Notes: a model not told the origin generated them from the sequence alone. A stretch of 17,817 nt of DNA from Acholeplasmatales bacterium (GCA_016282815.1 JAEELU010000004.1:1-17817), one strand, 5' to 3'; positions 7,483-15,980 are shown, numbered from the stretch's first letter. Translations and numbers: made by a program.

Positions 7483-9315
7483 TTACTGTAGATTTAATAA
7501 TTTAATTCTTCCTGATCCACTAGGAGTCTCATAATCTAGTAAATAATTAGCATATTTCTTTAATGGTGTATTAGCATTATTAACATTACCATTAAATGCC
7601 TTCATATAATCAGCTAAAACCATATAATCCTCTGCGATATAATCTAATACTACAGTTGAATCATTAAACATTGATAATCCATTACCGCTATTTCTTAAAA
7701 TATAATTAATACCAGATACTGTATATTCCTTATTCTCATCAAGTGGCTCATATGCACTAGTTTGCTTATTATAAACCATTATATTTTTTACTCTATAATC
7801 ACCATCTACTGATTTAAACATACCTTTATCATCAGTCTTAACAGAGCTTTTAACATTCGCATCAGCCTGAAATTTAATACCAGCAACCTGTAGGAAGCCT
7901 CCAGTTTCAGCTGGGCAATTCCATTCTGTATTCCAACCCTCAAATACTGATAGTCCCATTTCTAAAGCATTCTTAATATTAATACCCTTAGTTTTAACTA
8001 CACATATTTGATTACCAAATGGTTCTACTGTTTTAGCACTTAAATATGTTACATCTCCACTATCGATATTCGCTCTTATTCCGCCACCATTATTAAATGC
8101 TATATCACAATCTAACGCCTTGTAATCATTGATATACCAATAGATACTATCAGCAACGAAATCACCTAAATTAGTTTCTCTTGCACGAACTAATCTTTGA
8201 TTAAGATTATCAGGGCTTGTAATATATAATGGCTTATCTAATGTAGCTATTTTCTCACCTAGCTCCTGATTAACATGAGCAATTAATTGATCCTCTAATG
8301 CTGTAACACTATCGTCTCTTTCATCTACGCTATTAATAATCTTAGTTGAGAATACTCCATCCTTACTAATAGTCATTTCACCAAAGCCATCTAAATAACA
8401 GCCTGTTTGAGTTAATAGGCAATCCTTATTATCCTTAGTTTTAACAATTTCCTTCTCCATTAATGTATGAGAATGTCCATCTATAAAAGCGTCAAGTCCA
8501 GTAGTATTATTGATTACATCAATACTTCTAGTTCCAAGCTTTTCATCGTCAGCTGCGACACCTAAATGTCCTAATGCTATAACATAATTAACCTTATTCC
8601 TTATTTCATCTATAGCATTTTGTACTGAGGTATATAAATCATTTCTATCTGAAACACCATCAAATGTATAAATGAATTCACCCTTATCATTTTGGAAGAA
8701 TGCTGGAGTAGATGATGTTAATGTTTCAGGTGTTGTAATACCAACAACGCCTATTTTTACTCCACCAATTTCAAATGTTTTAGATGAATCTAAAACAGTT
8801 TTATTAGTTTCTAATGATCTAAAATTACATGATATAAATTTATAGCTTGCACTACTAACTATTCTATTAAAGCCATCCATACCAAAATCATAATCATGAT
8901 TTCCAGGTGTTGCAAGATCAAAGCCTACCTTATTCATTATGCCGACCATTTCAACACCCTTATCTAAAGCGCCATATACAGAACCCTGTATTTCATCACC
9001 ACAATCAAATAAAAGAACATTCTTCTTTTCATTAATAAGCTTCTTTCTATATGCAGAAATACTATCTAATCTTAATCCTGGGTTATTACTATCCTTTAAA
9101 GTATTAGCGATATATCCATGTATATCGTTAGTATATAAAATAGTAATATCCTCCTTTGTTGGTTCAGTTGTCGTAGTAGGCACTAATGTTGTTGAAGCAT
9201 CACTACCTGCTGTAGTTGTAGTTCCTGTCTGACCCTGCGAGCAGGATACAAGTGTAATTACAAATATAAACATTAATGATAACAATAATGCAAATCTAAT
9301 TTTCCTTTTTCCCAT
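7483..9315 (-). CDS. 5'-nucleotidase / cyclic-phosphodiesterase family lipoprotein (UshA-like)
   Basis: A 610-residue surface enzyme expected to release phosphate from extracellular nucleotides, with nucleosides taken up afterwards. The signal peptide ends in a good lipobox LVSC (22-25), followed by a Thr/Ser-rich linker (30-52). The metallophosphatase domain has the full set of dimetal motifs: YTNDIHG (61-67), FDCGDEIQG (103-111), GNHDYDFG (138-145), ALGHLG (247-252) and DGHSHT (279-284). The C-terminal 5'-nucleotidase domain shows RARETNLGDFVADS (377-390), NNGGGIR (408-414), EPFGN (431-435) and the substrate-loop-like GGFLQVAGI (472-480). Length and order match the family. GGATGGAG stands 5 bases before the ATG. 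The gene is alone in its unit. Which nucleotide it prefers cannot be read from sequence. Confidence 0.9.
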   Translation of the reverse strand: MGKRKIRFALLLSLMFIFVITLVSCSQGQTGTTTTAGSDASTTLVPTTTTEPTKEDITILYTNDIHGYIANTLKDSNNPGLRLDSISAYRKKLINEKKNVLLFDCGDEIQGSVYGALDKGVEMVGIMNKVGFDLATPGNHDYDFGMDGFNRIVSSASYKFISCNFRSLETNKTVLDSSKTFEIGGVKIGVVGITTPETLTSSTPAFFQNDKGEFIYTFDGVSDRNDLYTSVQNAIDEIRNKVNYVIALGHLGVAADDEKLGTRSIDVINNTTGLDAFIDGHSHTLMEKEIVKTKDNKDCLLTQTGCYLDGFGEMTISKDGVFSTKIINSVDERDDSVTALEDQLIAHVNQELGEKIATLDKPLYITSPDNLNQRLVRARETNLGDFVADSIYWYINDYKALDCDIAFNNGGGIRANIDSGDVTYLSAKTVEPFGNQICVVKTKGINIKNALEMGLSVFEGWNTEWNCPAETGGFLQVAGIKFQADANVKSSVKTDDKGMFKSVDGDYRVKNIMVYNKQTSAYEPLDENKEYTVSGINYILRNSGNGLSMFNDSTVVLDYIAEDYMVLADYMKAFNGNVNNANTPLKKYANYLLDYETPSGSGRIKLLNLQ

Positions 9316-9343
9316 ATTTTCTCCATCCTTTTAACCAAAAACC

Positions 9344-9352
9344 ATTATAACA
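9344..9352 (-). promoter_or_regulatory. Extended -10 promoter of the nucleotidase gene
   Basis: Minus strand TGTTATAAT, a perfect -10 (9344-9349) with TGn. No good -35 is seen; the upstream DNA is the terminator of the GGDEF gene, so initiation depends on the extended -10. The leader would be about 20 bases. Confidence 0.55.
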
Positions 9353-9377
9353 AAAAAATCCACTGAATTCATCAGTG
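9352..9377 (-). terminator. Terminator of the GGDEF gene
   Basis: CACTGA (9361-9366) and TCAGTG (9372-9377) form a 6-bp stem with a 5-base loop. On the minus strand it is followed by seven T (9358-9352), 13 bases after the stop at 9391. Confidence 0.65.
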
Positions 9378-9390
9378 AATTTTATGATAA

Positions 9391-10527
9391 CTATAGCTGG
9401 CTATAATCTCTATCCTTTTGTCTTATAGCAATATTATATTTTTCCTTCATCAATTCCTTGTTCTTATACATATCCATATCAGCTATTTGGAATGTTTCAT
9501 TATAGGTATCACTACCCTTATGATAAGCATAACCCTTGGCTACAGATAATAATAATTCATGATCTTCAAATTCTACCTTTGTATAATCAAGCTTCTTCTC
9601 AAAATCTAATAATCTATCCTCAACATGAATTAAATCCTCACCTGTAACAATCACAACAAATTCATCTCCACCAATATGATAATGCCTACTTGATGGAAAT
9701 ATTGATGGTAATATGTGCCCACATGTAACAACCAAATGACATCCAAATCTATGTCCATATTGATCATTAGTATGCTTAAGGTTATTTAAATCTAATACAA
9801 CTATACCAAAATTAGCTGTATTTTTATTTATTTCAGTTGTTAGCTCTTCAATCATCTTATAATAAGCAGTCTCATTACCTAAGCCTGTTAATTCATCAGT
9901 ATAAGATATCCTCTTTAAATATTCTCTTTGTCTAGCTTCATTAATACTAATATTGTAATTTCTAATAGATGATAATATTGCAGATAATACAAAAATAGAA
10001 ACATTTATATAAACTGCAGCGTTAGAAAAAAATGGATATCCATCAACGATTGAGAAAATAAAAATAATTGCATATGCTATAAATGTTAGGAATATATAAA
10101 ATATAGAATCAAGTAATAGGAATGCACACATTACTAGGCTTATTGTAAATAATACTATTGGTCCATTACCGGAAGATAAATCCATAATGGCTATTACTGT
10201 TGCCCAAGCCATTAATATAAAGCCATATGCATGGATAAATAATCCTAAATACTTAAATGGTATTTTCTTCTTTTCGTTTATAACTAATACTATTAATGAT
10301 GCTATAGAAGCCACTAATAATATTATATAAGAAAATAAATATGTTAATGATTTAGCACTTGTATAATTTTTAGTATTTATACCCCAGTAAATTATAAAAA
10401 AGATCTCAAGTACAGTTACTAAAAAAAGAATTACATAATGTAACATTCTATATCTTTGTATAGTATTACCAACAATTGATAAATTATTAATTCTACTCTT
10501 ACAAAAATCAATAAGGTTCCTTTTCAT
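9391..10527 (-). CDS. Membrane-bound GGDEF protein, probable diguanylate cyclase
   Basis: A 378-residue protein predicted to make cyclic di-GMP from two GTP. The N-terminal half (about 30-190) holds six or so hydrophobic helices with no recognised sensor domain. The GGDEF domain spans about 207-370: DELTGLGN (211-218), VLDLNNLKHTND (244-255, metal-binding Asp246), IGGDEF with an intact GGDEF at 286-290, and the late ADMDMYKNK motif (350-358). The residues before GGDEF are FPSSRHYHI, so the RxxD inhibitory site is absent and product inhibition through it is not expected. GGTGA lies just before the ATG. The gene is divergent from the small membrane protein at 10628. A cyclase is more likely than a degenerate sensor because the active site is complete. 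Confidence 0.9.
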   Translation of the reverse strand: MKRNLIDFCKSRINNLSIVGNTIQRYRMLHYVILFLVTVLEIFFIIYWGINTKNYTSAKSLTYLFSYIILLVASIASLIVLVINEKKKIPFKYLGLFIHAYGFILMAWATVIAIMDLSSGNGPIVLFTISLVMCAFLLLDSIFYIFLTFIAYAIIFIFSIVDGYPFFSNAAVYINVSIFVLSAILSSIRNYNISINEARQREYLKRISYTDELTGLGNETAYYKMIEELTTEINKNTANFGIVVLDLNNLKHTNDQYGHRFGCHLVVTCGHILPSIFPSSRHYHIGGDEFVVIVTGEDLIHVEDRLLDFEKKLDYTKVEFEDHELLLSVAKGYAYHKGSDTYNETFQIADMDMYKNKELMKEKYNIAIRQKDRDYSQL

Positions 10528-10557
10528 CCTATCACCAGTCTTTTCTAACCATATAAT

Positions 10558-10587
10558 AATATAACATATTTCACTATTTGTTTACAA
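10558..10587 (-). promoter_or_regulatory. Promoter of the GGDEF gene
   Basis: Minus strand TTGTAA (10582-10587), 18 bases, TATATT (10558-10563) with a TG extension. Its -35 lies in the left arm of the dyad at 10581-10601. Confidence 0.45.
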
Positions 10588-10601
10588 TTTATTAATGTAA
10601 A
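10581..10601. promoter_or_regulatory. Dyad TTTACA-N9-TGTAAA, operator candidate between divergent promoters
   Basis: The inverted repeat has arms at 10581-10586 and 10596-10601. The left arm is the -35 of the rightward promoter and overlaps the -35 of the leftward promoter, so one bound protein could control both the GGDEF gene and the small membrane protein. No regulator is assigned. Confidence 0.35.
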
Positions 10602-10609
10602 CGTATAAT
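10581..10609 (+). promoter_or_regulatory. Promoter of the small membrane protein gene
   Basis: TTTACA (10581-10586), 17 bases, TATAAT (10604-10609). The predicted start near 10616 gives a leader of only about 12 bases, just enough to hold the AAGGTGA ribosome binding site. Confidence 0.7.
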
Positions 10610-10627
10610 AAAGATAAGGTGATAACA

Positions 10628-10924
10628 ATGAAAAACAATTTAATTGGTGCGCTAATTTGTCTATTTATGGATATTAGTGCCTGGATTTATGGTGGAGTTG
10701 TCTATTCCACAAAATCTAGTGCATTTCAAAAAATATTTCCATTAACCTTCGTTGTTTCTGCAGTAGGTATTATTGGTTTAATAATTATAAGTTTTCTATT
10801 TAGATACTATGAAAAGCCAAAATCTAAATATGAAAATACGCCATCAAGCTTTAAGCTTATAAGCGCAATTATCGGCTTGTATCTACTTGCAATATTTCCA
10901 CTTATTCTATTCGTATCACAATAA
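10628..10924 (+). CDS. Small integral membrane protein, three helices, unknown
   Basis: A 98-residue protein. The ATG at 10628 is preferred over an in-frame GTG at 10619 because AAGGTGA (10616-10622) is the ribosome binding site and covers that GTG. Three hydrophobic segments lie at roughly 6-24, 38-59 and 75-96. The polar loop between the second and third is basic (RYYEKPKSKYENTPSSFK), suggesting a cytoplasmic loop. No family recognised. It is transcribed alone and divergently from the GGDEF gene, with which it may share an operator. Confidence 0.7.
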   Translation: MKNNLIGALICLFMDISAWIYGGVVYSTKSSAFQKIFPLTFVVSAVGIIGLIIISFLFRYYEKPKSKYENTPSSFKLISAIIGLYLLAIFPLILFVSQ

Positions 10925-10951
10925 AAAAAGCTCTTCAAACGAAGAGTTTTT
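10924..10951. terminator. Bidirectional terminator
   Basis: CTCTTC-AAAC-GAAGAG (10931-10946) is flanked by an A-run on the left and a T-run on the right, between the convergent stops at 10924 and 10953. It works on both strands. Confidence 0.85.
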
Positions 10952-10952
10952 A

Positions 10953-11657
10953 TTATGCAAATAACAACATAAACGCAATCACAAATTGGGCACTATAATA
11001 TGTTGAATAATTTAATATAAAATCGATTGGCCTTTCCTTACCCTCACCAAAGAATGTTCCTGATAATACTAAATCAGATAAAGTAAATAATACTGAGCCT
11101 ATAAAGAACATTGTAAGTGATGTGATTTGAAATCCGTTTTGAATTGATAAAAACAAGCTAAAGGATACTGAACCAAATAAGCATATAGCATAACAAAATG
11201 ATATAAGCTTCATTTTACCATATTTAAGCTTTAATGGCTTTTCAAGTAATATAGTTAATGCTGCTAATAATATTGATGTTATTATTGGTAAAATAATAAA
11301 TAATATTCCACCATTTTGATAATAATTTAAGCATAATGCTGTAATAAATAATATATGACCTATACCAAATACTATAAAGCCAGCATATGTATATCCTAAT
11401 TCTCTTTCCTTATCGACATATTTTAAATCTAAGAATACATCTCCAAGTAATCCTAATAATAATCCAGTAATTACTAATACGTTAAATATAGTAAATTTAC
11501 CAGATCTAAATGAGGAAACAATAGCTACTACAACAAATAAAAAGGATATAGCTATCTTAAGGAATAATTCCTTTAAATCATACTTCTCGCATTTTGATAT
11601 TATATACCAAACAAGTAAGCATCCTGAAATACACATTAAAATAATAGATGTAATCAT
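10953..11657 (-). CDS. YhhN/TMEM86-family membrane protein (lysoplasmalogenase-like)
   Basis: A 234-residue multi-pass protein with about eight hydrophobic segments. Family hallmarks are seen: LLLGLLGDVFL (66-76, Asp73), the 'FGIGHILF' helix (97-104, His101), GSVLFTLSDLVL (187-198, Asp195) and YYSAQF (220-225). Characterised members hydrolyse the vinyl ether bond of lysoplasmalogens; the paired Asp residues belong to the proposed active site. Whether this bacterial protein does so is inference. The ribosome binding site GGAGG stands 9 bases before the ATG and lies inside one arm of a long-range inverted repeat (see 11661-11774). It has its own promoter, and no terminator separates it from the upstream ABC operon. 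Confidence 0.8.
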   Translation of the reverse strand: MITSIILMCISGCLLVWYIISKCEKYDLKELFLKIAISFLFVVVAIVSSFRSGKFTIFNVLVITGLLLGLLGDVFLDLKYVDKERELGYTYAGFIVFGIGHILFITALCLNYYQNGGILFIILPIITSILLAALTILLEKPLKLKYGKMKLISFCYAICLFGSVSFSLFLSIQNGFQITSLTMFFIGSVLFTLSDLVLSGTFFGEGKERPIDFILNYSTYYSAQFVIAFMLLFA

Positions 11658-11660
11658 AAA

Positions 11661-11774
11661 TATTAACCTCCGTTTTGAAATAGTATTTCCAAATTTTTTA
11701 TGACCCTTATTAAATTAATTATAAAATATATATTTTAAAATACAATAATTATAAGCTCAAAACGGAGATTAATA
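11661..11774 (-). promoter_or_regulatory. Long-range inverted repeat that can hide the YhhN ribosome binding site
   Basis: Arms 11661-11678 and 11757-11774 (18 bases each, 78-base loop) differ from perfect complementarity at one position. In minus-strand RNA that position is a G-U pair, so all 18 positions pair; in plus-strand RNA it would be A against C. The downstream arm contains the GGAGG of the YhhN gene. A promoter at 11718-11745 lies in the loop, so transcripts starting there lack the upstream arm and leave the site free. Confidence 0.5.
11718..11745 (-). promoter_or_regulatory. Internal promoter of the YhhN gene
   Basis: Minus strand TTGTAT (11740-11745), 16 bases, TATAAT (11718-11723). 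The spacer includes the AT palindrome AAAATATATATTTT (11723-11736). The expected start is near 11711, giving a leader of about 54 bases. Confidence 0.55.
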
Positions 11775-11797
11775 ATAGATATTCTAAATATTTTTAA

Positions 11798-13603
11798 TTA
11801 TTCTGATTCCTCTGTAAATTGTGAATTATATAATGATTCATAAAAGCCTTTTAATGCCATCAATTCCTCATGGTTACCTTTTTCGATGATATTTCCATCC
11901 TTCATTACCAATATTAAATCTGCATTTTTTATTGTAGATAATCTATGAGCAATAACAAATGATGTTCTTCCATGAGTTAAATTATCCATCGCATTTTGAA
12001 TTTGAATTTCAGTTCTTGTATCAACATTACTAGTTGCTTCATCAAGTATCATAAGTGGAGCATTTTCAACAAATGCTCTTGCTATTGTAACAAGCTGCTT
12101 TTGACCTTGTGATAGGCTATTTTCACCTGATAAATAAGTATTTTCTTTATTTTCTAATGTGTCTACATAATGATGTAATGATGAATTATATAATGCTTTA
12201 TCTAATTCATCATCTGATACATCAGCTTTTGAATAAACAATATTTTCTTTTATTGTTCCTTCAAATATCCAAGCATCCTGAAGTACCATACCAAAAATAT
12301 TTCTTAATTCCTTCCTTGACATATCAAATATAGAAACACCATCAATCAATATATCACCATCATTAATATCATAAAATCTCATTAATAAATTAACTAAAGT
12401 AGTTTTACCAGCACCTGTTGGTCCTACTATCGCAACCTTCATACCAGGTTCTATTGTCGCTGAGAAATTAGGGATAATTATTTTATCAGGATTATAACCA
12501 AATCTAACATTTTTGAATTCAACCTTACCCTTTATATTATTATTTGTAGTAAGTAATTTATATTCTTTATCATCTTCATTTATTTCTTCTTCTTGCTTTA
12601 ATAATTCAAATACTCTATCAGATGCAGCTGCGGCCATTTGAACTGTATTCATTGATTGAGCAAGTTGAGATAATGGTGATTGGAATAAATTTACATATAC
12701 TAAGAATGCTGAAATCATACCAAAAGTAACACCCATATCATGAGCCATTAATAGACCACCTACAACACATACAGCCACATATGCGAAATATGAAATAAAT
12801 ATCATTATTGGCATCATCATTCCACCAAATATTTGTGCTTTAATCATTATGTGTCTTAAATTCTGATTTTCTTCATTAAACTTAGCTTCTTTTCTTTTTT
12901 CAGAATTAAATAATTTGATGATTAAAGCACCAGTAAAGTTCTCTTCCACTATAGCATTTACCTTACCAGTAGATTTTTGTCTTTCTCTAAAATGTGGTAT
13001 AGCAAGCTTAGTTACAAATACTGTTTGTAATATAGCAAGTGGTAATGTTGCTAAAACTGTTAAAGCCATAATCCAATTTGAAATGAACATTGCAATTAAT
13101 ACACCAATTAGCATTACTATTGATTGAAGTAACATAGTAATTGATTGTTGTAAGCTTTGTGATATAGTATCAACATCATTTGTTACTCTTGATAATGTAT
13201 CACCATATGGATTCTTATCAAAATAACTTAATGGCATTTTATTAATTTTAACAATAATATCTTTTCTTAAATGATATCCATATCTTTGGGTAACAGTAGT
13301 CATTATCATTCCTGATAAAAATGCCATTACTGCATTAGCAACATACATTATTATCATTGTTGTTGCTAAAGACCAAACCTTATCTAAATTAACTGATCCT
13401 GTTGCAGATCCACTTTGAATTTGATTTGTTAAATCCTTTAACACCTGTGGAGCTAATATAGATAAAACTACACTTGCTATAACAAATATCATTGAAATTA
13501 ATATAGGTATTAAATAAGGCTTTAATGACTTAATTAAATTTGAATATGAATCCTTATTTACCTTTTTCTTAGACTTCATATTTTGAGGATGAGCTCTCAT
13601 CAT
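11798..13603 (-). CDS. Heterodimeric ABC exporter subunit with the consensus ATPase residues (LmrD/BmrD type)
   Basis: A 601-residue half-transporter: six-helix exporter domain (about 30-325) then an ATPase domain. Walker A is GPTGAGKTT (394-402), Q-loop Gln442, Walker B ILDEAT with catalytic Glu522, and switch His553 in IAHRLST. The signature is LSQGQ (497-501) rather than LSGGQ. Together with the partner subunit this gives one consensus and one degenerate nucleotide site, as in heterodimeric multidrug exporters such as BmrCD and LmrCD. The ATG overlaps the partner's TGA (ATGA at 13600-13603), so translation is coupled; AGGAG stands 8 bases upstream. The substrate cannot be read from sequence, but the MarR gene in the operon points to efflux of toxic compounds. 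No terminator is seen after its stop. Confidence 0.92.
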   Translation of the reverse strand: MMRAHPQNMKSKKKVNKDSYSNLIKSLKPYLIPILISMIFVIASVVLSILAPQVLKDLTNQIQSGSATGSVNLDKVWSLATTMIIMYVANAVMAFLSGMIMTTVTQRYGYHLRKDIIVKINKMPLSYFDKNPYGDTLSRVTNDVDTISQSLQQSITMLLQSIVMLIGVLIAMFISNWIMALTVLATLPLAILQTVFVTKLAIPHFRERQKSTGKVNAIVEENFTGALIIKLFNSEKRKEAKFNEENQNLRHIMIKAQIFGGMMMPIMIFISYFAYVAVCVVGGLLMAHDMGVTFGMISAFLVYVNLFQSPLSQLAQSMNTVQMAAAASDRVFELLKQEEEINEDDKEYKLLTTNNNIKGKVEFKNVRFGYNPDKIIIPNFSATIEPGMKVAIVGPTGAGKTTLVNLLMRFYDINDGDILIDGVSIFDMSRKELRNIFGMVLQDAWIFEGTIKENIVYSKADVSDDELDKALYNSSLHHYVDTLENKENTYLSGENSLSQGQKQLVTIARAFVENAPLMILDEATSNVDTRTEIQIQNAMDNLTHGRTSFVIAHRLSTIKNADLILVMKDGNIIEKGNHEELMALKGFYESLYNSQFTEESE

Positions 13604-15486
13604 AATCCCAACTCCTCTCTAGATAATTGTGATAATGCTATTTCTTTATATACCTCACAATTATGAATTAAATCCTGATGCTTTCCAAATCCCACTATGC
13701 CTCCATTTTCTAAAACCATAATCTTATCAGCATCCATAATAGTTCCTATTCTTTGAGCAACTATTATTTTAGTTGCTTCCTTATCTAAATTATTAAGATT
13801 TTCTCTAAGCTTTTTATCAGTTTTATAATCAAGTGCAGAGAATGAATCATCAAAGATATATATTTCAGGAGATAAATAAACACATCTAGCAATACATAAT
13901 CTTTGACGTTGTCCACCAGATACATTCTTACCACCTTGGCTTATAACATAATCATATTTTTCATCTTTTTCTTCAATAAAATCACTTGCACATGCAACAC
14001 TAGCTGCAAATTTTACTCTTTCTTCATCAATAATATCACTACCAAATGAAATATTTTCCTTTATAGTTCCATTAAATAAGAATCCTTTTTGTGGAACAAA
14101 TCCAATATGGCTTCTTAATTTTTCTAAATTAACATCCTTTACATTAACACCATCAACTAACACTTCTCCTTCAGAAGCATCATATAATCTAGAAATCATA
14201 TTAATGATTGTTGTTTTACCTGATGATGTAGAACCTATTATTGCAAGTGTCTCACCTTTATTTACTTTAAATGTTATATTTTCTAAAACATTACCTTCTG
14301 CCTTAGGATATTTAAATGACACATTTTTAAATTCTACTGTACCCTTTTCAATAAAATCCTTTTCTTCCTTTGGATTAACTATTGAAGGATTAGTTTCTAA
14401 TACTTCATTTATTCTTTGTGCAGCAACAAGAGCTCTTGGCCACATAATAAATAGCATTAATATCATCATAAATGACATTATTATTTGACTAGATAGCATT
14501 ACAGAAGCTACAACCTCTGAATATAAAATTTTACCATCATTTATTAAATAAGCACCTATTACATAAATAGCTAAGCTTAATCCATTCATAACTATGGTTA
14601 TAACTGGACTCATAAGACTCATTAATCTACCAGTAAATATTTGAGCTTTAGTGAATTTGATATTAGCATTATCAAATCTTTTTTCTTCATAATCCTCAGC
14701 ATTATAAGCTCTAACAATTCTTATACCAGTTAAATTATCTCTAGTTACTTGATTTAAGCTATCTGTTAATTTTTGCATAATCTTAAATTTTGGTATAGCA
14801 AAGAACATAATTGTTCCAATAACTAATACGATACTAACAATACCAATTATAGTAGCATATGACAATGATGTTGCTGAATTAGAGAATTTAATTAAAGCCC
14901 ATATAGCAGTAACTGGCGCTTGGAAGATCATTCTCATAGTCATCAGATTTGCCATTTGAATTTGATGTAAATCATTAGTAGTTCTTGTTACTAAAGATGA
15001 TGTAGAGAATTTATCTATTTCTTGTAAAGAGAATGATTCTATTTTCTTATATAATTCTTCTCTTACTCTTGTAGTAAGATTAGCAGCAACAAATGAAGCA
15101 AGAACTGATATAATACCTTGAACAATCATTGAACCAAATGCATATGCAAGCATAATTCCACCAAATTTCCAAATATCATTTACGCTTGCATTTTCTATTC
15201 TATCCACATAATCAACGATAGCTTTACCATTATCACCAAGTGTTAAAGCAAATTCTTTAATACCACTCCAACCACCATTTTGATAAATAGGATATAATCC
15301 CTCATATGTATCTTTAAATAATTCCTCTGGATGGTTTTTAAAATTAATATTAGTAATTGAAGCTATAATATCCTGAATACAATCTACTAATTGCATTGTG
15401 AAAAATACTGATAATATAGTTAATCCAATAATTAATAATATAAAAATCCAATCTCGTGCACTAAATCTTTTATATAATTTAAACAT
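13600..15486 (-). CDS. Heterodimeric ABC exporter subunit with a degenerate ATPase site (LmrC/BmrC type)
   Basis: A 628-residue half-transporter. Helix 1 is at about 13-35. It is followed by an unusually long polar stretch (about 45-105) before helix 2, probably an extracellular insertion. The exporter domain continues to about 350. The ATPase domain has Walker A GSTSSGKTT (418-426), Gln466, and a consensus signature VSGGQ (522-526). Walker B is IYIFDDS, so the catalytic Glu is Asp547, and the switch His is Gln578 (VAQRIGT). These two substitutions mark the inactive-site subunit of heterodimeric exporters; its good signature completes the partner's active site. The start overlaps the MarR gene's end by 8 bases. 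It works with the downstream subunit as an obligate pair. Confidence 0.92.
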   Translation of the reverse strand: MFKLYKRFSARDWIFILLIIGLTILSVFFTMQLVDCIQDIIASITNINFKNHPEELFKDTYEGLYPIYQNGGWSGIKEFALTLGDNGKAIVDYVDRIENASVNDIWKFGGIMLAYAFGSMIVQGIISVLASFVAANLTTRVREELYKKIESFSLQEIDKFSTSSLVTRTTNDLHQIQMANLMTMRMIFQAPVTAIWALIKFSNSATSLSYATIIGIVSIVLVIGTIMFFAIPKFKIMQKLTDSLNQVTRDNLTGIRIVRAYNAEDYEEKRFDNANIKFTKAQIFTGRLMSLMSPVITIVMNGLSLAIYVIGAYLINDGKILYSEVVASVMLSSQIIMSFMMILMLFIMWPRALVAAQRINEVLETNPSIVNPKEEKDFIEKGTVEFKNVSFKYPKAEGNVLENITFKVNKGETLAIIGSTSSGKTTIINMISRLYDASEGEVLVDGVNVKDVNLEKLRSHIGFVPQKGFLFNGTIKENISFGSDIIDEERVKFAASVACASDFIEEKDEKYDYVISQGGKNVSGGQRQRLCIARCVYLSPEIYIFDDSFSALDYKTDKKLRENLNNLDKEATKIIVAQRIGTIMDADKIMVLENGGIVGFGKHQDLIHNCEVYKEIALSQLSREELGL

Positions 15487-15913
15487 TATTTTTTCTCCTT
15501 AATTCACAAAATCTTTCCAACATCTTTTCAGTAACATGAAAGAAAACATCTAAATTCTCATCTGAAATTCCATCTATAGCATAAGAAATATCTTCAAGCC
15601 TTTGCTTTTTAAAATCACATAAATATTTCTTGCCTAAATCTGTAATCATAACGTTAATAATTCTTTTATCATTATTATCCTTTATTCTTTCAATATATTT
15701 CTTTTCTTCTAATGTATTTAACATTCTAGCTACTCTAGCTGTAGTAACTTTAAACATATTTGCAATCTCACCAGCAGTCATACCCTCATTTCTTTTAGAA
15801 AGCTCAAATAATACTGGGACAAAGCCATGAAATCCTTCATTATGTTCAAATCTAGCATTACCACATTTTTTAAGAATCTCACTTATTCTTTCAAAATATT
15901 CTTCACCAGTCAT
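15479..15913 (-). CDS. MarR-family transcriptional regulator
   Basis: A 144-residue winged-helix regulator, taken from the ATG at 15913. An ATG at 15940 is in frame but has no ribosome binding site and lies inside an operator-like repeat. AGAGGTGAT stands 9 bases before the ATG at 15913. The recognition region is MTAGEIANMFKVTTARVARMLNTLEEKKYIER, followed by the wing NNDKRIINVMITDLGKKYL and a C-terminal dimerisation helix pair. It is the first gene of the ABC exporter operon and overlaps the next gene by 8 bases. Family members usually repress their own operon and let go when a small phenolic or drug-like ligand binds. The tandem dyads at 15931-15971 over its promoter fit that role. Confidence 0.88.
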   Translation of the reverse strand: MTGEEYFERISEILKKCGNARFEHNEGFHGFVPVLFELSKRNEGMTAGEIANMFKVTTARVARMLNTLEEKKYIERIKDNNDKRIINVMITDLGKKYLCDFKKQRLEDISYAIDGISDENLDVFFHVTEKMLERFCELRRKNNV

Positions 15914-15930
15914 GTAATTAATCACCTCTT

Positions 15931-15980
15931 TATCTAACATGGTTAGTAATTTTATCTAACACTATTAGATATTCTATCTA
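15931..15980. promoter_or_regulatory. Tandem operator-like repeats, probable MarR sites
   Basis: Site B TATCTAA-N5-TTAGATA (15953-15971) is a perfect 7-bp dyad. Site A TATCTAA-N5-TTAGTAA (15931-15949) has the same layout with two mismatches. A third left half TATCTA begins at 15975. The three halves start at 15931, 15953 and 15975, exactly 22 bases apart. Site B covers the predicted transcription start and touches the -10. Confidence 0.6.

Noticed and set aside
11723..11736. Perfect palindrome AAAATATATATTTT as an operator
   Set aside because: Pure A/T sequence in a very AT-rich spacer gives such palindromes by chance; kept only as part of the promoter description.
15914..15940. MarR start at ATG 15940
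   Set aside because: No ribosome binding site precedes it and it lies in an operator-like dyad; the ATG at 15913 has AGAGGTGAT at proper spacing.
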